This document shows positions 27,076-36,714 of a DNA stretch of 64,000 bases, piece by piece. Below the pieces are notes generated by a model. The model was not told the DNA's origin and did no database searches. It saw nothing but the letters and a program-made list of their open reading frames with translations. Every line of letters begins with the position of its first letter. Within the stretch, counting starts at the first letter, position 1. The position numbers and the translations under genes were made by a program. The stretch comes from Whitmania pigra (taxonomy: Eukaryota > Annelida > Clitellata > Hirudinida > Haemopidae), in contig JAJTWR010000203.1 in the NCBI GenBank assembly GCA_021613335.1, positions 1-64,000 on the forward strand. Direction: 5' to 3'.

Positions 27076-27620
27076 GCCCTACCCGCCAGCAGCGCCTCGA
27101 CGGCGGCGGCGAGATCGTCATGCACGCCAAGGCGCAAAGCCGGATCGATTATCCGCTCGCTTGCCGCTCCCTTGCCGGTGCGAACCAAATGAAAGCCAAC
27201 GCCGGCCGCGCTCGCGGCCTGGGCGTCGGTGATGGCATCGCCGATCATCACCGCCTGGTCGGTCGGGCAAGAAAAATCGGCTAACGCTTCCAGCAGCATA
27301 CCCGGCCCCGGTTTGCGCCGCGGCGTGGCGCGATCAGGCGCGTCGGGTGCGACGTAGATGCGATCCAGCCACCCGCCCGCCGCCGCCAGACCGGTCAAGA
27401 GAACCGCCTGGATCCTGGAAAATTCATCCCAGCTGACGCGGCCGCGCCCAAGGATCGACTGATTGGTGACCAAAGCGGTGGCGATGCCAGCTCCATTCAG
27501 CCGGGCAACCGCCCGCGCCGCGCCCGGAATTGGCGCGAATTCCGCCACCGATTTGACGGCGTCTGGACGATCGCGGTTGAGCACGCCATCGCGATCCAGC
27601 AAAACCAGGCGAGCAGGCAT
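27072..27620 (-). CDS. HAD-superfamily phosphatase, GmhB/HisB-like (HAD-IIIA)
   Basis: This protein of about 182 residues has the nucleophile motif 'LLDRDGVLNRDRP' (Asp-x-Asp), 'ATALVTNQSILGRG' (motif II), and 'MIGDAITDAQAASAAG' (motif IV), as in D-glycero-D-manno-heptose 1,7-bisphosphate 7-phosphatases. Heptose phosphate dephosphorylation for lipopolysaccharide core is therefore likely but histidinol-phosphate or another sugar phosphate is possible. I place the start at 27620 with GGGAGCG upstream. It lies between ftsX and ydcF. Confidence 0.78.
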   Translation of the reverse strand: MPARLVLLDRDGVLNRDRPDAVKSVAEFAPIPGAARAVARLNGAGIATALVTNQSILGRGRVSWDEFSRIQAVLLTGLAAAGGWLDRIYVAPDAPDRATPRRKPGPGMLLEALADFSCPTDQAVMIGDAITDAQAASAAGVGFHLVRTGKGAASERIIDPALRLGVHDDLAAAVEALLAGRA

Positions 27621-27647
27621 CGTTCGCTCCCGTTCAGGAAATTTCAT

Positions 27648-28541
27648 TCAAGGCATGCGGGCCAAGGCCGCCATGACCGTGCGCCGGGCCGTCAGGGCGG
27701 CCAGTAAAGCCATGCCGGCCGGTAAACAGCCGATCCACAGCCAATCGGCCCCATTCAAACTCAAAGAGGGCAGCAAGCCGGGCGCGGTCTCGATCCGGCT
27801 GACGGCGATCAACCCGCCAATCGCCAGCAAAGAGCCGCCAAATGCGCCGCGTAAAGCCAGTATAAGAACATGCCGGGCAAAACCATTGGCAATATAAGCA
27901 TCCTGCGCCCCGATCAGATGAACTACCTGGATGACGTCGCGCTGAACCGCAAGGCCGGCGCGGGTGGCGAAAATGACCGTCACGGCGGCCGTTGCGGCGA
28001 TCAGCGCCAGAATGGCGAGCGCGCCGATCGTAGCGCCGCGGGCCAGTTGGCGTAAACCGTGAACCCAGCGCCCGTGATCGTCAAAAGTAGCGCCGGGCAC
28101 GGCGGCGGCCAATCGCTCGGCAAGCGCTGGAGCGTTCAATTGGCGCGGATCGATGGTGACATCGATCAAGCGCGGCAACGGCAAGGCCAGTTCCATCGCC
28201 GCCTCTCCCAGCCAGGGTTGCACCAAAGCCGCAGCCGCTGCGCGCTGAAGCGCTTCGGCGCGCCGCACGCCGGGCGTGTCTTGTAAAATCGCCACCGCCT
28301 TGGCCACCTGCCGGTCGGCAGCGGCAAGGCTCAACTCCTCCAAGCCAAGGATCTGCACGGTTGCCGTGCCGGCAAGCGATCGGTCCCATCTCGATGCCGC
28401 CCTTGCAGCGGCAAGAGCGCCCGCTAGGGCCAGGACGGCCAGAAACGCCATGGCGGCAACCATCCAGGGCAAGAAGCGACCGGTATCGTCGCCCTTCAAA
28501 GGCAAGCCGTCTGGCATACGCAGGCATTGGGGCAAGGGCAT
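27648..28541 (-). CDS. ftsX: Cell division protein FtsX
   Basis: The 297-residue membrane protein has four predicted helices: one near residues 25-48 and three in the C-terminal half ('TIGALAILALIAATAAVTVI', 'ILALRGAFGGSLLAIGGLIA', 'LWIGCLPAGMALLAALT'). A periplasmic loop lies between the first and second, the FtsX layout. With FtsE it forms the complex that activates periplasmic peptidoglycan hydrolases at the septum. It starts 3 bp after ftsE. The conserved cytoplasmic segment 'LAVQRDVIQVVHLIGAQDAY' supports the call. Confidence 0.9.
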   Translation of the reverse strand: MPLPQCLRMPDGLPLKGDDTGRFLPWMVAAMAFLAVLALAGALAAARAASRWDRSLAGTATVQILGLEELSLAAADRQVAKAVAILQDTPGVRRAEALQRAAAAALVQPWLGEAAMELALPLPRLIDVTIDPRQLNAPALAERLAAAVPGATFDDHGRWVHGLRQLARGATIGALAILALIAATAAVTVIFATRAGLAVQRDVIQVVHLIGAQDAYIANGFARHVLILALRGAFGGSLLAIGGLIAVSRIETAPGLLPSLSLNGADWLWIGCLPAGMALLAALTARRTVMAALARMP

Positions 28542-28544
28542 TTC

Positions 28545-29213
28545 TCACCCTCCTTGGGAAGGCAAGATCAGCCGACCGTCTTCCAGACGCAGAATCGGAT
28601 AGGCCATGCGACGGATCAGCGCCTCATTATGAGTGGCAACCACGATGGTGGCGCCCATACGGTTCATTTCCTCGAACAAATGCAACAGGCGCAAAGCGAT
28701 GCGGTCATCGACATTACCGGTCGGCTCGTCAGCCAGCAATAAGGCCGGTTGCGCGATCACCGCCCGTGCGATGGCCACACGCTGCTGCTGCCCGCCCGAC
28801 AAGGTGGCCGGGCGGGCATGGATCTGATCTTTCAAGCCAACCCAGCTCAGTAATTCTGCGACATGGGCCTTGACCTCCGGCCCGCCATAACCGGCAACGC
28901 GCAACGGCAAGGCGACATTTTCCAGCGCCGACAAATGATCGAGCAGGCAGAAATCCTGGAAAACCACGCCTATACGCCGCCGGATGCCAGGCAGGTCGCG
29001 CCGGGGCACGGTGGCTATGTCGCGATCGAACAGATAAATCAAGCCACGGCTCGGGCGCTGCGCCAGATACATCAAACGCAACAGCGAGGTCTTGCCAGCG
29101 CCGCTCGCGCCGGTCAGAAAATGGAATGAACCGGCTGACAGGGTAAAGTCGATATCGCGCAGTACTTCCGGCCCAGGCCCATAACGCATGCCGACATTAT
29201 CGAAGCGTACCAT
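28545..29213 (-). CDS. ftsE: Cell division ATP-binding protein FtsE
   Basis: The 222-residue ABC ATPase has Walker A '[16 protein letters not shown]', Q-loop '[12 protein letters not shown]', signature '[15 protein letters not shown]', Walker B '[12 protein letters not shown]' and switch His 'VATHNEAL'. The length and the adjoining ftsX identify it. The start at 29213 gives '[11 protein letters not shown]', the normal N-terminus; the longer frame to 29264 is not supported. It heads the five-gene operon and is divergent from the zinc-ribbon gene. Confidence 0.93.
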   Translation of the reverse strand: MVRFDNVGMRYGPGPEVLRDIDFTLSAGSFHFLTGASGAGKTSLLRLMYLAQRPSRGLIYLFDRDIATVPRRDLPGIRRRIGVVFQDFCLLDHLSALENVALPLRVAGYGGPEVKAHVAELLSWVGLKDQIHARPATLSGGQQQRVAIARAVIAQPALLLADEPTGNVDDRIALRLLHLFEEMNRMGATIVVATHNEALIRRMAYPILRLEDGRLILPSQGG

Positions 29214-29460
29214 CGTCAAAGCGCAGGCGATCTCATAGTGGTGGCAAAGCTGGTAACATGGCATGGACGGCTATCGAGCGTCCATGCCTGCATCTATCGG
29301 TTTGTGGCGCGATGAATCAGCCTGTCGCATTGAAACATGTGAAATTACCGTAACGCAATCAACTTATGCGTTGATTTTAACCGCTTCATCGCGCCACAAT
29401 CTTGCCGTCGAAGCCTGCCGCCCCTATAAGAGAGGCACCTGCTTTCGTAACGAAGATGCG

Positions 29461-30117
29461 ATGATTCTAACCTGCCCGTCCTGCTCTTCCCGTTATGCCG
29501 TCGATTCGCAGGCCCTTGGGGCAAGCGGTCGCTATGTGCGTTGCAGCAACTGTCAGCACACCTGGTTTCAGGAACCGGCGGCAGATGCGCCAAAGCCAGT
29601 CGATCTGACCCCGCGGCCAAGCCTGGCCGGTTACGATTCGCCGCTGCCGCCAGGATCGAACCTGCCGGCTTTCCCGCCGGGCAAAAAAAAGCGAGGCGGC
29701 GGCGCCATATGGTTTTTGCTCATCGCCATTGTTTTCGGCGGTTTGACGGCGGCGGTGATGGCGCGCAACGATATCGTCCGCTTCTGGCCACAAGCCGCGC
29801 AGTTCTATGCGCTAGCCGGTTTGACGGGGTGGAATCTCGGCGATGGCCTGGACCTGCGCGATGTCGCCCCGGTACGGCGGGAGGATACCGGCACGGTAGC
29901 GGTGCAAGGCCGGGTGGTCAATATCGCTGGCGAACCGCGTCCGGTGCCGAAATTGAGAGCGACCGTCACCTCAGCCCAAGGACAGGTGCTGAAAGAATGG
30001 AGCTTTGCTTCCGGCGCCACGATTCTGATGCCGGGCGAAAGCCATGAGTTTCACCAGGATCTGCCCGATATGCCGCGCGGCGGCGCCCAAATGGCCGTGA
30101 CATTTTCCGATCGCTGA
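29461..30117 (+). CDS. MJ0042-type zinc-ribbon membrane protein (DUF3426-like)
   Basis: The 218-residue protein opens with a zinc ribbon, 'ILTCPSCSSRYAVDSQALG' and 'VRCSNCQHTWFQ' (two Cys pairs), then a Pro-rich linker, one membrane helix ('IWFLLIAIVFGGLTAAVMA') and a beta-rich periplasmic domain ('VQGRVVNIAGEPRPVPKL', 'MPGESHEFHQDLPDMP'). This layout is common in alphaproteobacteria beside ftsE; the function is unknown, with sensing or envelope assembly both possible. The start follows a 200-bp divergent region. Confidence 0.82.
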   Translation: MILTCPSCSSRYAVDSQALGASGRYVRCSNCQHTWFQEPAADAPKPVDLTPRPSLAGYDSPLPPGSNLPAFPPGKKKRGGGAIWFLLIAIVFGGLTAAVMARNDIVRFWPQAAQFYALAGLTGWNLGDGLDLRDVAPVRREDTGTVAVQGRVVNIAGEPRPVPKLRATVTSAQGQVLKEWSFASGATILMPGESHEFHQDLPDMPRGGAQMAVTFSDR

Positions 30118-30138
30118 TATTTGCACCGGAAAGGGGCG

Positions 30139-31044
30139 TCAGACAGCATCCTCCAGCCCCTGCCGACGCTGGCAGGCGATCCAGCTGTTGTTCAGCAAAC
30201 AGGCGATGGTCATCGGCCCAACCCCGCCTGGAACCGGGGTGATTGCCCGGACATAGGGCTTTGCCTCAGCATAAGCGACATCGCCGACCAGCTTTTCCTT
30301 ACCGTCGGGCTGCACCAGCCGGTTCATGCCCACATCGATCACCACCGCCCCTTGTTTGATCCAATTGCCGCGAACCATTTCCGGCCGGCCGACGGCAACC
30401 ACGAGAATATCGGCCCGCCGGGCTATTTCCGGCAAGTTGCGGCTGCGCGAATGCGCCATGGTGACGGTACAATTTTCGTTCAGCAGCAATTGCGCCATCG
30501 GCTTGCCGACAATGTTGGAGCGGCCGATCACCACCGCCTCCAATCCCGGCAGCGTATCGCCGAGCACATCCTTGATCAGCATCAAGCACCCCGATGGCGT
30601 GCAGGGCGTCAACCCCGGCAGGCCCGAGGCCAGGCGGCCGGCATTGACCGGGTGGAAGCCATCGACATCCTTTGCCGGGTCGATGGCTTGCAGGATGTCA
30701 CCGGCTTCCAGATGGCCGGGTAAAGGCAGCTGGACCAGGATACCGTCGACGGCCGGATCCTGGTTGAGGCGTTCAACCAAAGCGAGCAGCTCGCTCTGGC
30801 TGGCGGCGGCAGGCAAACGATGCTCGAAGCTAATCATGCCGCATTCCGCCGTTTGCCGCACCTTGTTGCGGACATAGACCTCGCTTGCCGGGTTTTCGCC
30901 CACCAGCACCACAGCCAAACCGGGGGGGCGGCGACCGGCTTTGAGATGAGCGCGAACCTTGTCCGCCAGGCTGGCGCGCAAGCCGGAGGCAAATTTTCTG
31001 CCATCGATCACCTGCCCCCAAGCTGAAGTGTAACTATCGGTCAC
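30139..31044 (-). CDS. folD: Bifunctional methylenetetrahydrofolate dehydrogenase/cyclohydrolase
   Basis: The 301-residue enzyme interconverts 5,10-methylene-, methenyl- and 10-formyl-tetrahydrofolate. It shows '[20 protein letters not shown]' with the family Tyr, '[13 protein letters not shown]', '[11 protein letters not shown]', '[18 protein letters not shown]' (NADP site) and '[15 protein letters not shown]'. I choose the GTG at 31044 because AGGAG lies eight bases upstream; the ATG at 31098 would add an unrelated leader. It is downstream of yggT and DUF167 on the same strand. Confidence 0.95.
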   Translation of the reverse strand: MTDSYTSAWGQVIDGRKFASGLRASLADKVRAHLKAGRRPPGLAVVLVGENPASEVYVRNKVRQTAECGMISFEHRLPAAASQSELLALVERLNQDPAVDGILVQLPLPGHLEAGDILQAIDPAKDVDGFHPVNAGRLASGLPGLTPCTPSGCLMLIKDVLGDTLPGLEAVVIGRSNIVGKPMAQLLLNENCTVTMAHSRSRNLPEIARRADILVVAVGRPEMVRGNWIKQGAVVIDVGMNRLVQPDGKEKLVGDVAYAEAKPYVRAITPVPGGVGPMTIACLLNNSWIACQRRQGLEDAV

Positions 31045-31067
31045 GATGCGGCTCCTATGGCTCAAGT

Positions 31068-31424
31068 TCAAGGCAAAGCGGTCTCGCCGACGGTGCAATT
31101 ATGCGTCAGATCGGCTTCGATGGTCATCAGTTTTTCCGGGGCGGCGATAATCGCCAGCCGCTTGATCCGGGCGGTTTCGCCCGCAACCAGCGTGATGGCG
31201 GAACGCGGAATTTTCCAGCGTTTGACCAGAAATGCGATCAAAGCGGCATTGGCCGCCCCTTCGACCGGCGGTGCGTCGACCCGCACCGACACCAGTGCGC
31301 GACCGTCCGCCTCCCGCCGGACGCCATCGAACCGGCAGCGGTCGGCGCGCGGGGTGAGGCGCACGGTCAGCGCCAGCCGCTCGCCTTCGCGCTGCCAGAG
31401 GTCAGAAGCGCACGAGATATTCAA
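31068..31424 (-). CDS. DUF167 (YggU) family protein
   Basis: The small basic protein shows '[19 protein letters not shown]', '[19 protein letters not shown]', '[20 protein letters not shown]' and 'KRLAI', the complete DUF167 pattern, normally about 100 residues. I suggest the TTG at 31424, which overlaps the end of yggT; an ATG at 31442 is also in frame. yggT-yggU is a conserved pair. No biochemical function is established. Confidence 0.82.
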   Translation of the reverse strand: MNISCASDLWQREGERLALTVRLTPRADRCRFDGVRREADGRALVSVRVDAPPVEGAANAALIAFLVKRWKIPRSAITLVAGETARIKRLAIIAAPEKLMTIEADLTHNCTVGETALP

Positions 31425-31689
31425 AGAGTAAGTTCCGGGCAAAGGACAACAATAAGATCAGAATGACCGGCGAAATATCGATTCCACCCAAATTTGGCAA
31501 TAACCGGCGGATCGGTCGCAATAACGGCTCGGTCAGGCGATTGAGCGTATCGCCGACCGTATGGACGAATTTATTGTAGGGATTGACGATATTGAAGGCA
31601 ACCAGCCAGCTCAGCACGGCTTGAACGATCAACATCCAGATCAGAATGTTGATGAGAGTATCGATCAAAATAGCAACAGAATGCATCAT
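31402..31689 (-). CDS. YggT family membrane protein
   Basis: The 95-residue protein has two long hydrophobic helices (residues about 5-32 and 72-92) separated by the conserved loop 'NPYNKFVHTVGDTLNRLTEP' and 'LLRPIRRLLPNLGGIDISP'. YggT proteins are implicated in osmotic or membrane homeostasis. Its 3' end overlaps the DUF167 gene. Confidence 0.9.
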   Translation of the reverse strand: MMHSVAILIDTLINILIWMLIVQAVLSWLVAFNIVNPYNKFVHTVGDTLNRLTEPLLRPIRRLLPNLGGIDISPVILILLLSFARNLLFEYLVRF

Positions 31690-31854
31690 GGCCGCCCCCC
31701 GGTTTGCGGCTGATCTGCAACCTAATCACGACGAGGTTTTGGCGCAAGGGCGGCGGCAAACGATTCTTGTTCGTCTTGTGCCAGCCAACCGCTTTGCGCA
31801 TCGCTCGCAGCACCCTATCTTATGGTGGCCATCATCAAGGGAAAGGCTGGGATC

Positions 31855-32535
31855 ATGAGCACCGAAGGGCCGTTGGCCGGCATCAGGCGCAAGCTGATCG
31901 AAAGCAAGCAGCGTTGGGCAAAACAAGGGCGCGCTCCGGCCCGGCCCGGCGACGATGCCGATCGTGCGAGCGAAGAACGCAACGAGCGCTTGCCGCCAGG
32001 ACAGCATCCGGTGCAAAACTGGCCGGTGCTGGATCTTGGCGTGCAGCCTGCGATCGATCTTGCCCGATGGAGCCTTGCGATCGACGGGTTGGTTGAACGG
32101 CCCCTGCGCTGGGACTGGCCCGAATATTGCGTGCAACCGCGCTTTTGCGACATATCGGACATGCATTGCGTAACCAGCTGGTCGCGTTACGACAATCGTT
32201 GGCAAGGGGTCGCCACCGCCCATATCCTGGCCTTGACCAGGCCGTTGGCCGAAGCTCGCCATGTCATCTGCCATTCTTACGACGGCTATACGACCAATCT
32301 GTCGCTGGAACATTTCAGCGCAGGCGATGCGCTGCTTGCCGACCATTGGCAAGACGAACCGATCAGCCGTGAGCATGGCGGTCCGGTTCGCTTGATCGTG
32401 CCGCAGCTTTATTTGTGGAAATCGGCGAAATGGCTCCAGCGCATCGAATTCACCGCCGAGGATCGCCCGGGTTTCTGGGAAGAGCGCGGCTACCATAATG
32501 TCGGCGACCCGTGGCGCGAACAGCGCTATGGCTAA
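31855..32535 (+). CDS. Sulfite-oxidase-like molybdopterin oxidoreductase
   Basis: The 226-residue protein belongs to the sulfite oxidase/MsrP molybdenum-cofactor fold. It shows 'NWPVLDLGVQPAIDLARWSL', the conserved Cys of 'DMHCVTSWSRYDNRWQGV' that ligates molybdenum, 'CHSYDGYTTNLSLEHF' and 'GGPVRLIVPQLYLWKSAKWL'. It lacks a Tat signal and a haem domain, so it is probably a cytoplasmic single-domain member; its substrate is unknown. The start at 31855 gives a normal N-terminus. It precedes maeB by about 100 bp. Confidence 0.85.
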   Translation: MSTEGPLAGIRRKLIESKQRWAKQGRAPARPGDDADRASEERNERLPPGQHPVQNWPVLDLGVQPAIDLARWSLAIDGLVERPLRWDWPEYCVQPRFCDISDMHCVTSWSRYDNRWQGVATAHILALTRPLAEARHVICHSYDGYTTNLSLEHFSAGDALLADHWQDEPISREHGGPVRLIVPQLYLWKSAKWLQRIEFTAEDRPGFWEERGYHNVGDPWREQRYG

Positions 32536-32637
32536 GAGCAAGCGATTGGCGGGGCCGATCTTTACCGCTACCATGCGGCGTGCGGAAGCCGAATGGCCCG
32601 CGACAATCGAATCGACAGCGGATGGGATGGAGCGCCG

Positions 32638-34902
32638 ATGGAATCGAAGAACCGGGTCACCGACCAAGAGGCTCTTGCCATGCACGCCGCCGGGCGGCCG
32701 GGCAAGATTGAAATCATCCCGACGAAACCCCTCACGACACAGAGGGATTTGTCTTTGGCCTATTCGCCCGGCGTGGCGGCGCCGTGCCTGCGCATTCAAG
32801 CCGATCCCGATACCGCCTACGATTATACCGCCAAGGGCAACCTGGTGGCGGTCATCTCCAATGGAACGGCCGTGCTGGGCTTGGGCGATCTTGGCGCGCT
32901 GGCCTCCAAGCCGGTGATGGAAGGCAAGGCGGTGCTGTTCAAGCGCTTCGCCGATATCGATGGCATCGATCTGGAGATCGATACCCGCGATGTCGATGCG
33001 TTCATCGCTTCGGTTCGCTATCTGGGTCCAAGCTTTGGCGGCATCAATCTGGAAGACATCAAGGCGCCGGAATGTTTCATCATCGAGCAGCGCTTGCGCG
33101 AGCTGATGGATATCCCGGTCTTTCATGACGACCAGCATGGCACCGCCATCGTCGCCGCCGCCGGCTTGCTGAACGCTTTGGATTTGACCGGCCGGTCGCT
33201 GCAAGACACCCGCATGGTGGTCAATGGCGCTGGCGCTGCTGCGATTGCCTGTGTCGAACTGGTCAAGGCCATAGGCATGCCCCATGAGAATGTCATTCTG
33301 TGCGACACCAAGGGCGTTATCTGGCAAGGTCGCACCGAGGGCATGAATCAGTGGAAATCGGCTCATGCCGTGCCAACCGAAGCGCGCACCCTTGCCGAGG
33401 CGCTGAAAGACAGCGACGTCTTTTTCGGCTTGTCGGCCAAGGGCGCCGTCACAGCGGATATGGTGGCGGGCATGGCGGCAAAGCCGATCATTTTCGCCAT
33501 GGCCAATCCCGATCCGGAAATCACTCCGGAAGAAGCGCGCGATATCCGCCAGGATGCCATCGTCGCCACCGGGCGGTCGGATTATCCCAATCAGGTCAAT
33601 AACGTTCTGGGCTTTCCCTATATCTTCCGCGGCGCCCTGGATGTCCGTGCCTCGACGATCAATGACGCCATGAAGATCGCCGCTGCCAAAGCCATCGCCG
33701 CTCTGGCGCGCGAGGATGTGCCGGATGAGCTTGATGCCGTCTATGCCGGCCGCCGCTTGCGCTACGGGTCGGAATATATCATTCCGGTGCCGTTCGATCC
33801 GCGCTTGATTTCGCGCATCCCGCCGGCGGTTGCTCTTGCCGCCATGGAAAGCGGCGTCGCGCGCAAGCCGATCGAGGATATAAAGGGTTACGGTCGTAAA
33901 TTATCGGCGCGATTCAATCCAACCGTGTCCAGCTTGCAGGCCATCTTCGACCGGGTCCAAGGCTCGAAGCGCCGCGTGGTGTTTGCCGAAGGCGAGGAAG
34001 AGCGGATGATCCGCGCCGCTTTGGCATTCCGCAGCGCTGGATATGGCGTGCCGGTTCTGATCGGGCGCGAAGAAACAATCGAGGAAACCATGCGCAATGC
34101 TGGCTTGCCGGGATTTCCCGATCTGGAAATCCATAATGCCCGGCTGTCGCGTCATAATAAGCGCTACACCGATTTTCTCTACCAACGGCTGCAACGTCAG
34201 GGTATGCTGTATCGCGATTGCCAGCGGTTGGTGAATCTGGATCGCAATGTTTTTGCCGCCTTGATGGTGGCGCAAGGCGATGTCGATGCTCTGGTCACGG
34301 GCGCCACCCGCAGCTTTTCCGCCAGCTTGGAGGAAGTGCGCCGGGTGTTGGATGCGCGCAACGGCGAACAGATGTTTGGCCTGACCATTCTTTTGAGCCG
34401 GGGACAGACCGTGTTTATCGCCGATACCTCGGTTCATGAACGCCCCGATGCCGAACAGCTCGCCGCCATGGCCATTCAGGCCGCCGCCAAGGCGCGCTCC
34501 ATGGGTCATGAACCGCGCGTGGCCTTGCTGTCTTATTCCAATTTCGGCAATCCGCCCAATCATTCCGCCGAGCATGTTCGCGAAGCCGTGCGTTTGTTGG
34601 ATAGCCGCAAGGTTTATTTTGAATATGACGGCGAAATGCAGGCCGATGTCGCCCTTGACCGCGACATGATGGCGCGCCTGTATCCGTTTTGCCGCTTGTC
34701 GGGGCCGGCCAATGTGTTGATCATGCCAGCGCTGCATTCGGCCAATATCGCCTATAAGCTGATGCAGAAACTTGGCGGCGGCACTGTCGTCGGGCCGATC
34801 ATGATGGGCATGGAGCGGCCGGCGCAGATCGTTCAGATGGGGGCCACGGTCTCGGATATTGTCACCATGGCGGCGCTGGCAGCCTCGGAAGCGCGGCGTT
34901 GA
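32638..34902 (+). CDS. maeB: NADP-dependent malic enzyme, MaeB type
   Basis: The 754-residue protein decarboxylates malate to pyruvate with NADP. Residues 1-430 hold the malic enzyme core ('[20 protein letters not shown]', '[20 protein letters not shown]', '[20 protein letters not shown]', NAD site '[16 protein letters not shown]'). The remainder is the phosphotransacetylase-like regulatory domain ('[17 protein letters not shown]', '[17 protein letters not shown]'). This fusion is usual for MaeB and mediates acetyl-CoA control. I choose the ATG at 32638; one at 32593 is also open. Confidence 0.94.
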   Translation: MESKNRVTDQEALAMHAAGRPGKIEIIPTKPLTTQRDLSLAYSPGVAAPCLRIQADPDTAYDYTAKGNLVAVISNGTAVLGLGDLGALASKPVMEGKAVLFKRFADIDGIDLEIDTRDVDAFIASVRYLGPSFGGINLEDIKAPECFIIEQRLRELMDIPVFHDDQHGTAIVAAAGLLNALDLTGRSLQDTRMVVNGAGAAAIACVELVKAIGMPHENVILCDTKGVIWQGRTEGMNQWKSAHAVPTEARTLAEALKDSDVFFGLSAKGAVTADMVAGMAAKPIIFAMANPDPEITPEEARDIRQDAIVATGRSDYPNQVNNVLGFPYIFRGALDVRASTINDAMKIAAAKAIAALAREDVPDELDAVYAGRRLRYGSEYIIPVPFDPRLISRIPPAVALAAMESGVARKPIEDIKGYGRKLSARFNPTVSSLQAIFDRVQGSKRRVVFAEGEEERMIRAALAFRSAGYGVPVLIGREETIEETMRNAGLPGFPDLEIHNARLSRHNKRYTDFLYQRLQRQGMLYRDCQRLVNLDRNVFAALMVAQGDVDALVTGATRSFSASLEEVRRVLDARNGEQMFGLTILLSRGQTVFIADTSVHERPDAEQLAAMAIQAAAKARSMGHEPRVALLSYSNFGNPPNHSAEHVREAVRLLDSRKVYFEYDGEMQADVALDRDMMARLYPFCRLSGPANVLIMPALHSANIAYKLMQKLGGGTVVGPIMMGMERPAQIVQMGATVSDIVTMAALAASEARR

Positions 34903-34927
34903 CCGACCGGATGGCGGCAACTGCGGC

Positions 34928-36337
34928 ATGATTTCCGTGCGTCTGGCTGCGGCCTTGCGCTTGTCTTTGCCGGGATTGGCCGTGCTCCTCATTCTAGCCG
35001 CCTTGCGCCACCTGCTCTGGTGGGAGGCGCTGGCCGGCTGGCTGGCGATCGTTGCCGGTTCCAGCTTGCTGATCCGCCATCATCTGATCGCGCTCGATCG
35101 GCTGCGATCGTTTACCGACCGGCTCGCCGGCGATCTCGACCGGGGAATCCCATCCGCCTTGCTAAGGGCCGCGCCATCGGTGCGCGATGTCGCGTCGGCG
35201 GTTGTGCGGTTGGACAAGGCCCATCGCGAGCGCACGCAGGAAGCCCTCCGCCTAGCTGACATGCGCGGCGGGGTTTTGGACAGCGTTCCCGACCCTCTGG
35301 CAACCTTGGACGATCAATTGCGCATCGTATGGGCCAACCAGCCGGCGCGCGCACTCTTGGGTCAGACAATTGTCGGGCGGGAAATTTCCACCGTTTTACG
35401 CGACCCCTCGGTGCTGCAGGCGGTCAAGGCGGCCTTGTCCTCGAAAGTTGACGCGGTTCGTGCGCTGGAACTGGTTTTGAGCGATCCGATCGAACGCGAT
35501 TTCATGTTTGGCGTTCAGCGTTTGGCCCATCGAGCGCCCGATGGAACCTGCGCTGTGTTGATTTTGCACGATGTCACCGCCTTGCGCCGGGCCGAGCGCA
35601 TGAGGGCTGATTTCATCGCCAATGCCAGCCATGAATTGCGCACGCCGCTTGCAAGTTTGGTTGGATTCATTGAAACCTTGCAAGGTCCGGCCCGCGAAGA
35701 TGCGCAAGCGCGCGAGCGTTTTCTGGTGATCATGCACGAGCAAGCCCAGCGTATGGCGCGGCTGGTGGAGGATTTGCTGTCTCTCTCGCGCATCGAGCAG
35801 CGCGAATACCAAACCCCAACCGACCTCGTCGATCTGGTTTCTTTGGTCCAAAAGGCGATCGCCGGGTTGGAACTGCACGCCCGGCAGCGCGGCATGTCCT
35901 TGATCTTGACCACCTCTCTTGCTGGCCTTGCGGTGCGCGGCGCGGCCGACGATCTAACCCAGCTGATCCAAAATCTGATCGATAACGCCATAAAATACGG
36001 CAAGAGCGGCGCGCCGGTTGAGATTTCTTTGGCGCCGGCGCCCTCTCCCCCGTCTTTGCCCAAATCCGCCCATGGCGCCGTTGCCTTGTCGGTACGCGAT
36101 CATGGCGAGGGGATCGCCCGCGAACATCTGCCGCGTTTGACCGAACGGTTTTACCGCATCGACAAAGCCCGCTCACGCGCCATCGGCGGCACCGGCCTGG
36201 GGTTGGCGATCTGCAAACATATCGTCAACCGTCACCGCGGCGCGCTCACGATCGACAGCGAGGTTGGGCATGGCACGAATTTCACCGTTTTTTTACCTCT
36301 GCCCGCCCCTAATGGCGGTTCGAAGGATGCTCAATAG
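34928..36337 (+). CDS. phoR: Phosphate-regulon sensor histidine kinase PhoR
   Basis: The 469-residue kinase has two adjacent N-terminal membrane helices, a PAS domain (about 105-205: 'LDSVPDPLATLDDQLRIVWA'), the phospho-acceptor 'ASHELRTPLASLVGFIETL' and an ATPase domain ('LIDNAIKYG', 'DHGEGIAREHLPRLTERFYR', 'GGTGLGLAICKHIV'). It senses the state of the Pst transporter through PhoU and phosphorylates PhoB. It is placed at the head of pstSCAB-phoUB, as in many alphaproteobacteria. Confidence 0.92.
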   Translation: MISVRLAAALRLSLPGLAVLLILAALRHLLWWEALAGWLAIVAGSSLLIRHHLIALDRLRSFTDRLAGDLDRGIPSALLRAAPSVRDVASAVVRLDKAHRERTQEALRLADMRGGVLDSVPDPLATLDDQLRIVWANQPARALLGQTIVGREISTVLRDPSVLQAVKAALSSKVDAVRALELVLSDPIERDFMFGVQRLAHRAPDGTCAVLILHDVTALRRAERMRADFIANASHELRTPLASLVGFIETLQGPAREDAQARERFLVIMHEQAQRMARLVEDLLSLSRIEQREYQTPTDLVDLVSLVQKAIAGLELHARQRGMSLILTTSLAGLAVRGAADDLTQLIQNLIDNAIKYGKSGAPVEISLAPAPSPPSLPKSAHGAVALSVRDHGEGIAREHLPRLTERFYRIDKARSRAIGGTGLGLAICKHIVNRHRGALTIDSEVGHGTNFTVFLPLPAPNGGSKDAQ

Positions 36338-36514
36338 AAATCCAAGAGCGACGGCTGCAAATGCCCTGAACGCCCTGAAGACCGGCGCCGCCGTTACGAT
36401 CGCAAGGATCGAGCCGCCAAGTCCCACGCCGAGCGCGGCAAAAAAAGCGCCCCTTTTTCCTGATGCAAGGCCGCTCGCCATCGATAAGCAAATCGAGCTT
36501 GGCGCGGATTCCAC
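36293..36514 (-). CDS. Possible small membrane protein antisense to the end of phoR
   Basis: A 73-codon frame contains two hydrophobic stretches ('FFAALGVGLGGSILAIVTAA' and 'FRAFAAVALGFLLSIL'). It overlaps the last 45 bp of phoR on the other strand. No family is recognised and there is no evident ribosome-binding site; it is offered only because the phoR-pstS gap is otherwise empty. Confidence 0.25.
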   Translation of the reverse strand: MESAPSSICLSMASGLASGKRGAFFAALGVGLGGSILAIVTAAPVFRAFRAFAAVALGFLLSILRTAIRGGQR

Positions 36515-36581
36515 CGTTTTTCCGCCGTTGCCGCAACTTCCTTGGTCAAGCCGCGGGTTTGAGCGGCCGGCCGAGGAGGCG

Positions 36582-36603
36582 ATGTCATCAAACCGTCACG
36601 ATA
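36582..36603 (+). promoter_or_regulatory. Pho box (PhoB-binding site)
   Basis: ATGTCAT at 36582 and CCGTCAC at 36593 are seven-base direct repeats spaced 11 bp apart with an A-rich spacer, the classic Pho-box arrangement; a further GACAT follows. The site lies about 110 bp upstream of pstS, so phosphate limitation should induce the operon through PhoB. Confidence 0.7.
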
Positions 36604-36714
36604 ATGACATATTTATGTTTTGCGCCCACGCTAGGGTCAGGCGGTGCGAATACCGGCCTATCGTCCGGCTTTTGCCCTTGGCTTGAACCAGTGCATCCAC
36701 CGGGAGGTTTTCCC

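Noticed and set aside
31726..33366. 546-codon minus-strand frame
   Set aside because: It is a shadow of the sulfite-oxidase-like and maeB genes, with no motifs of its own.
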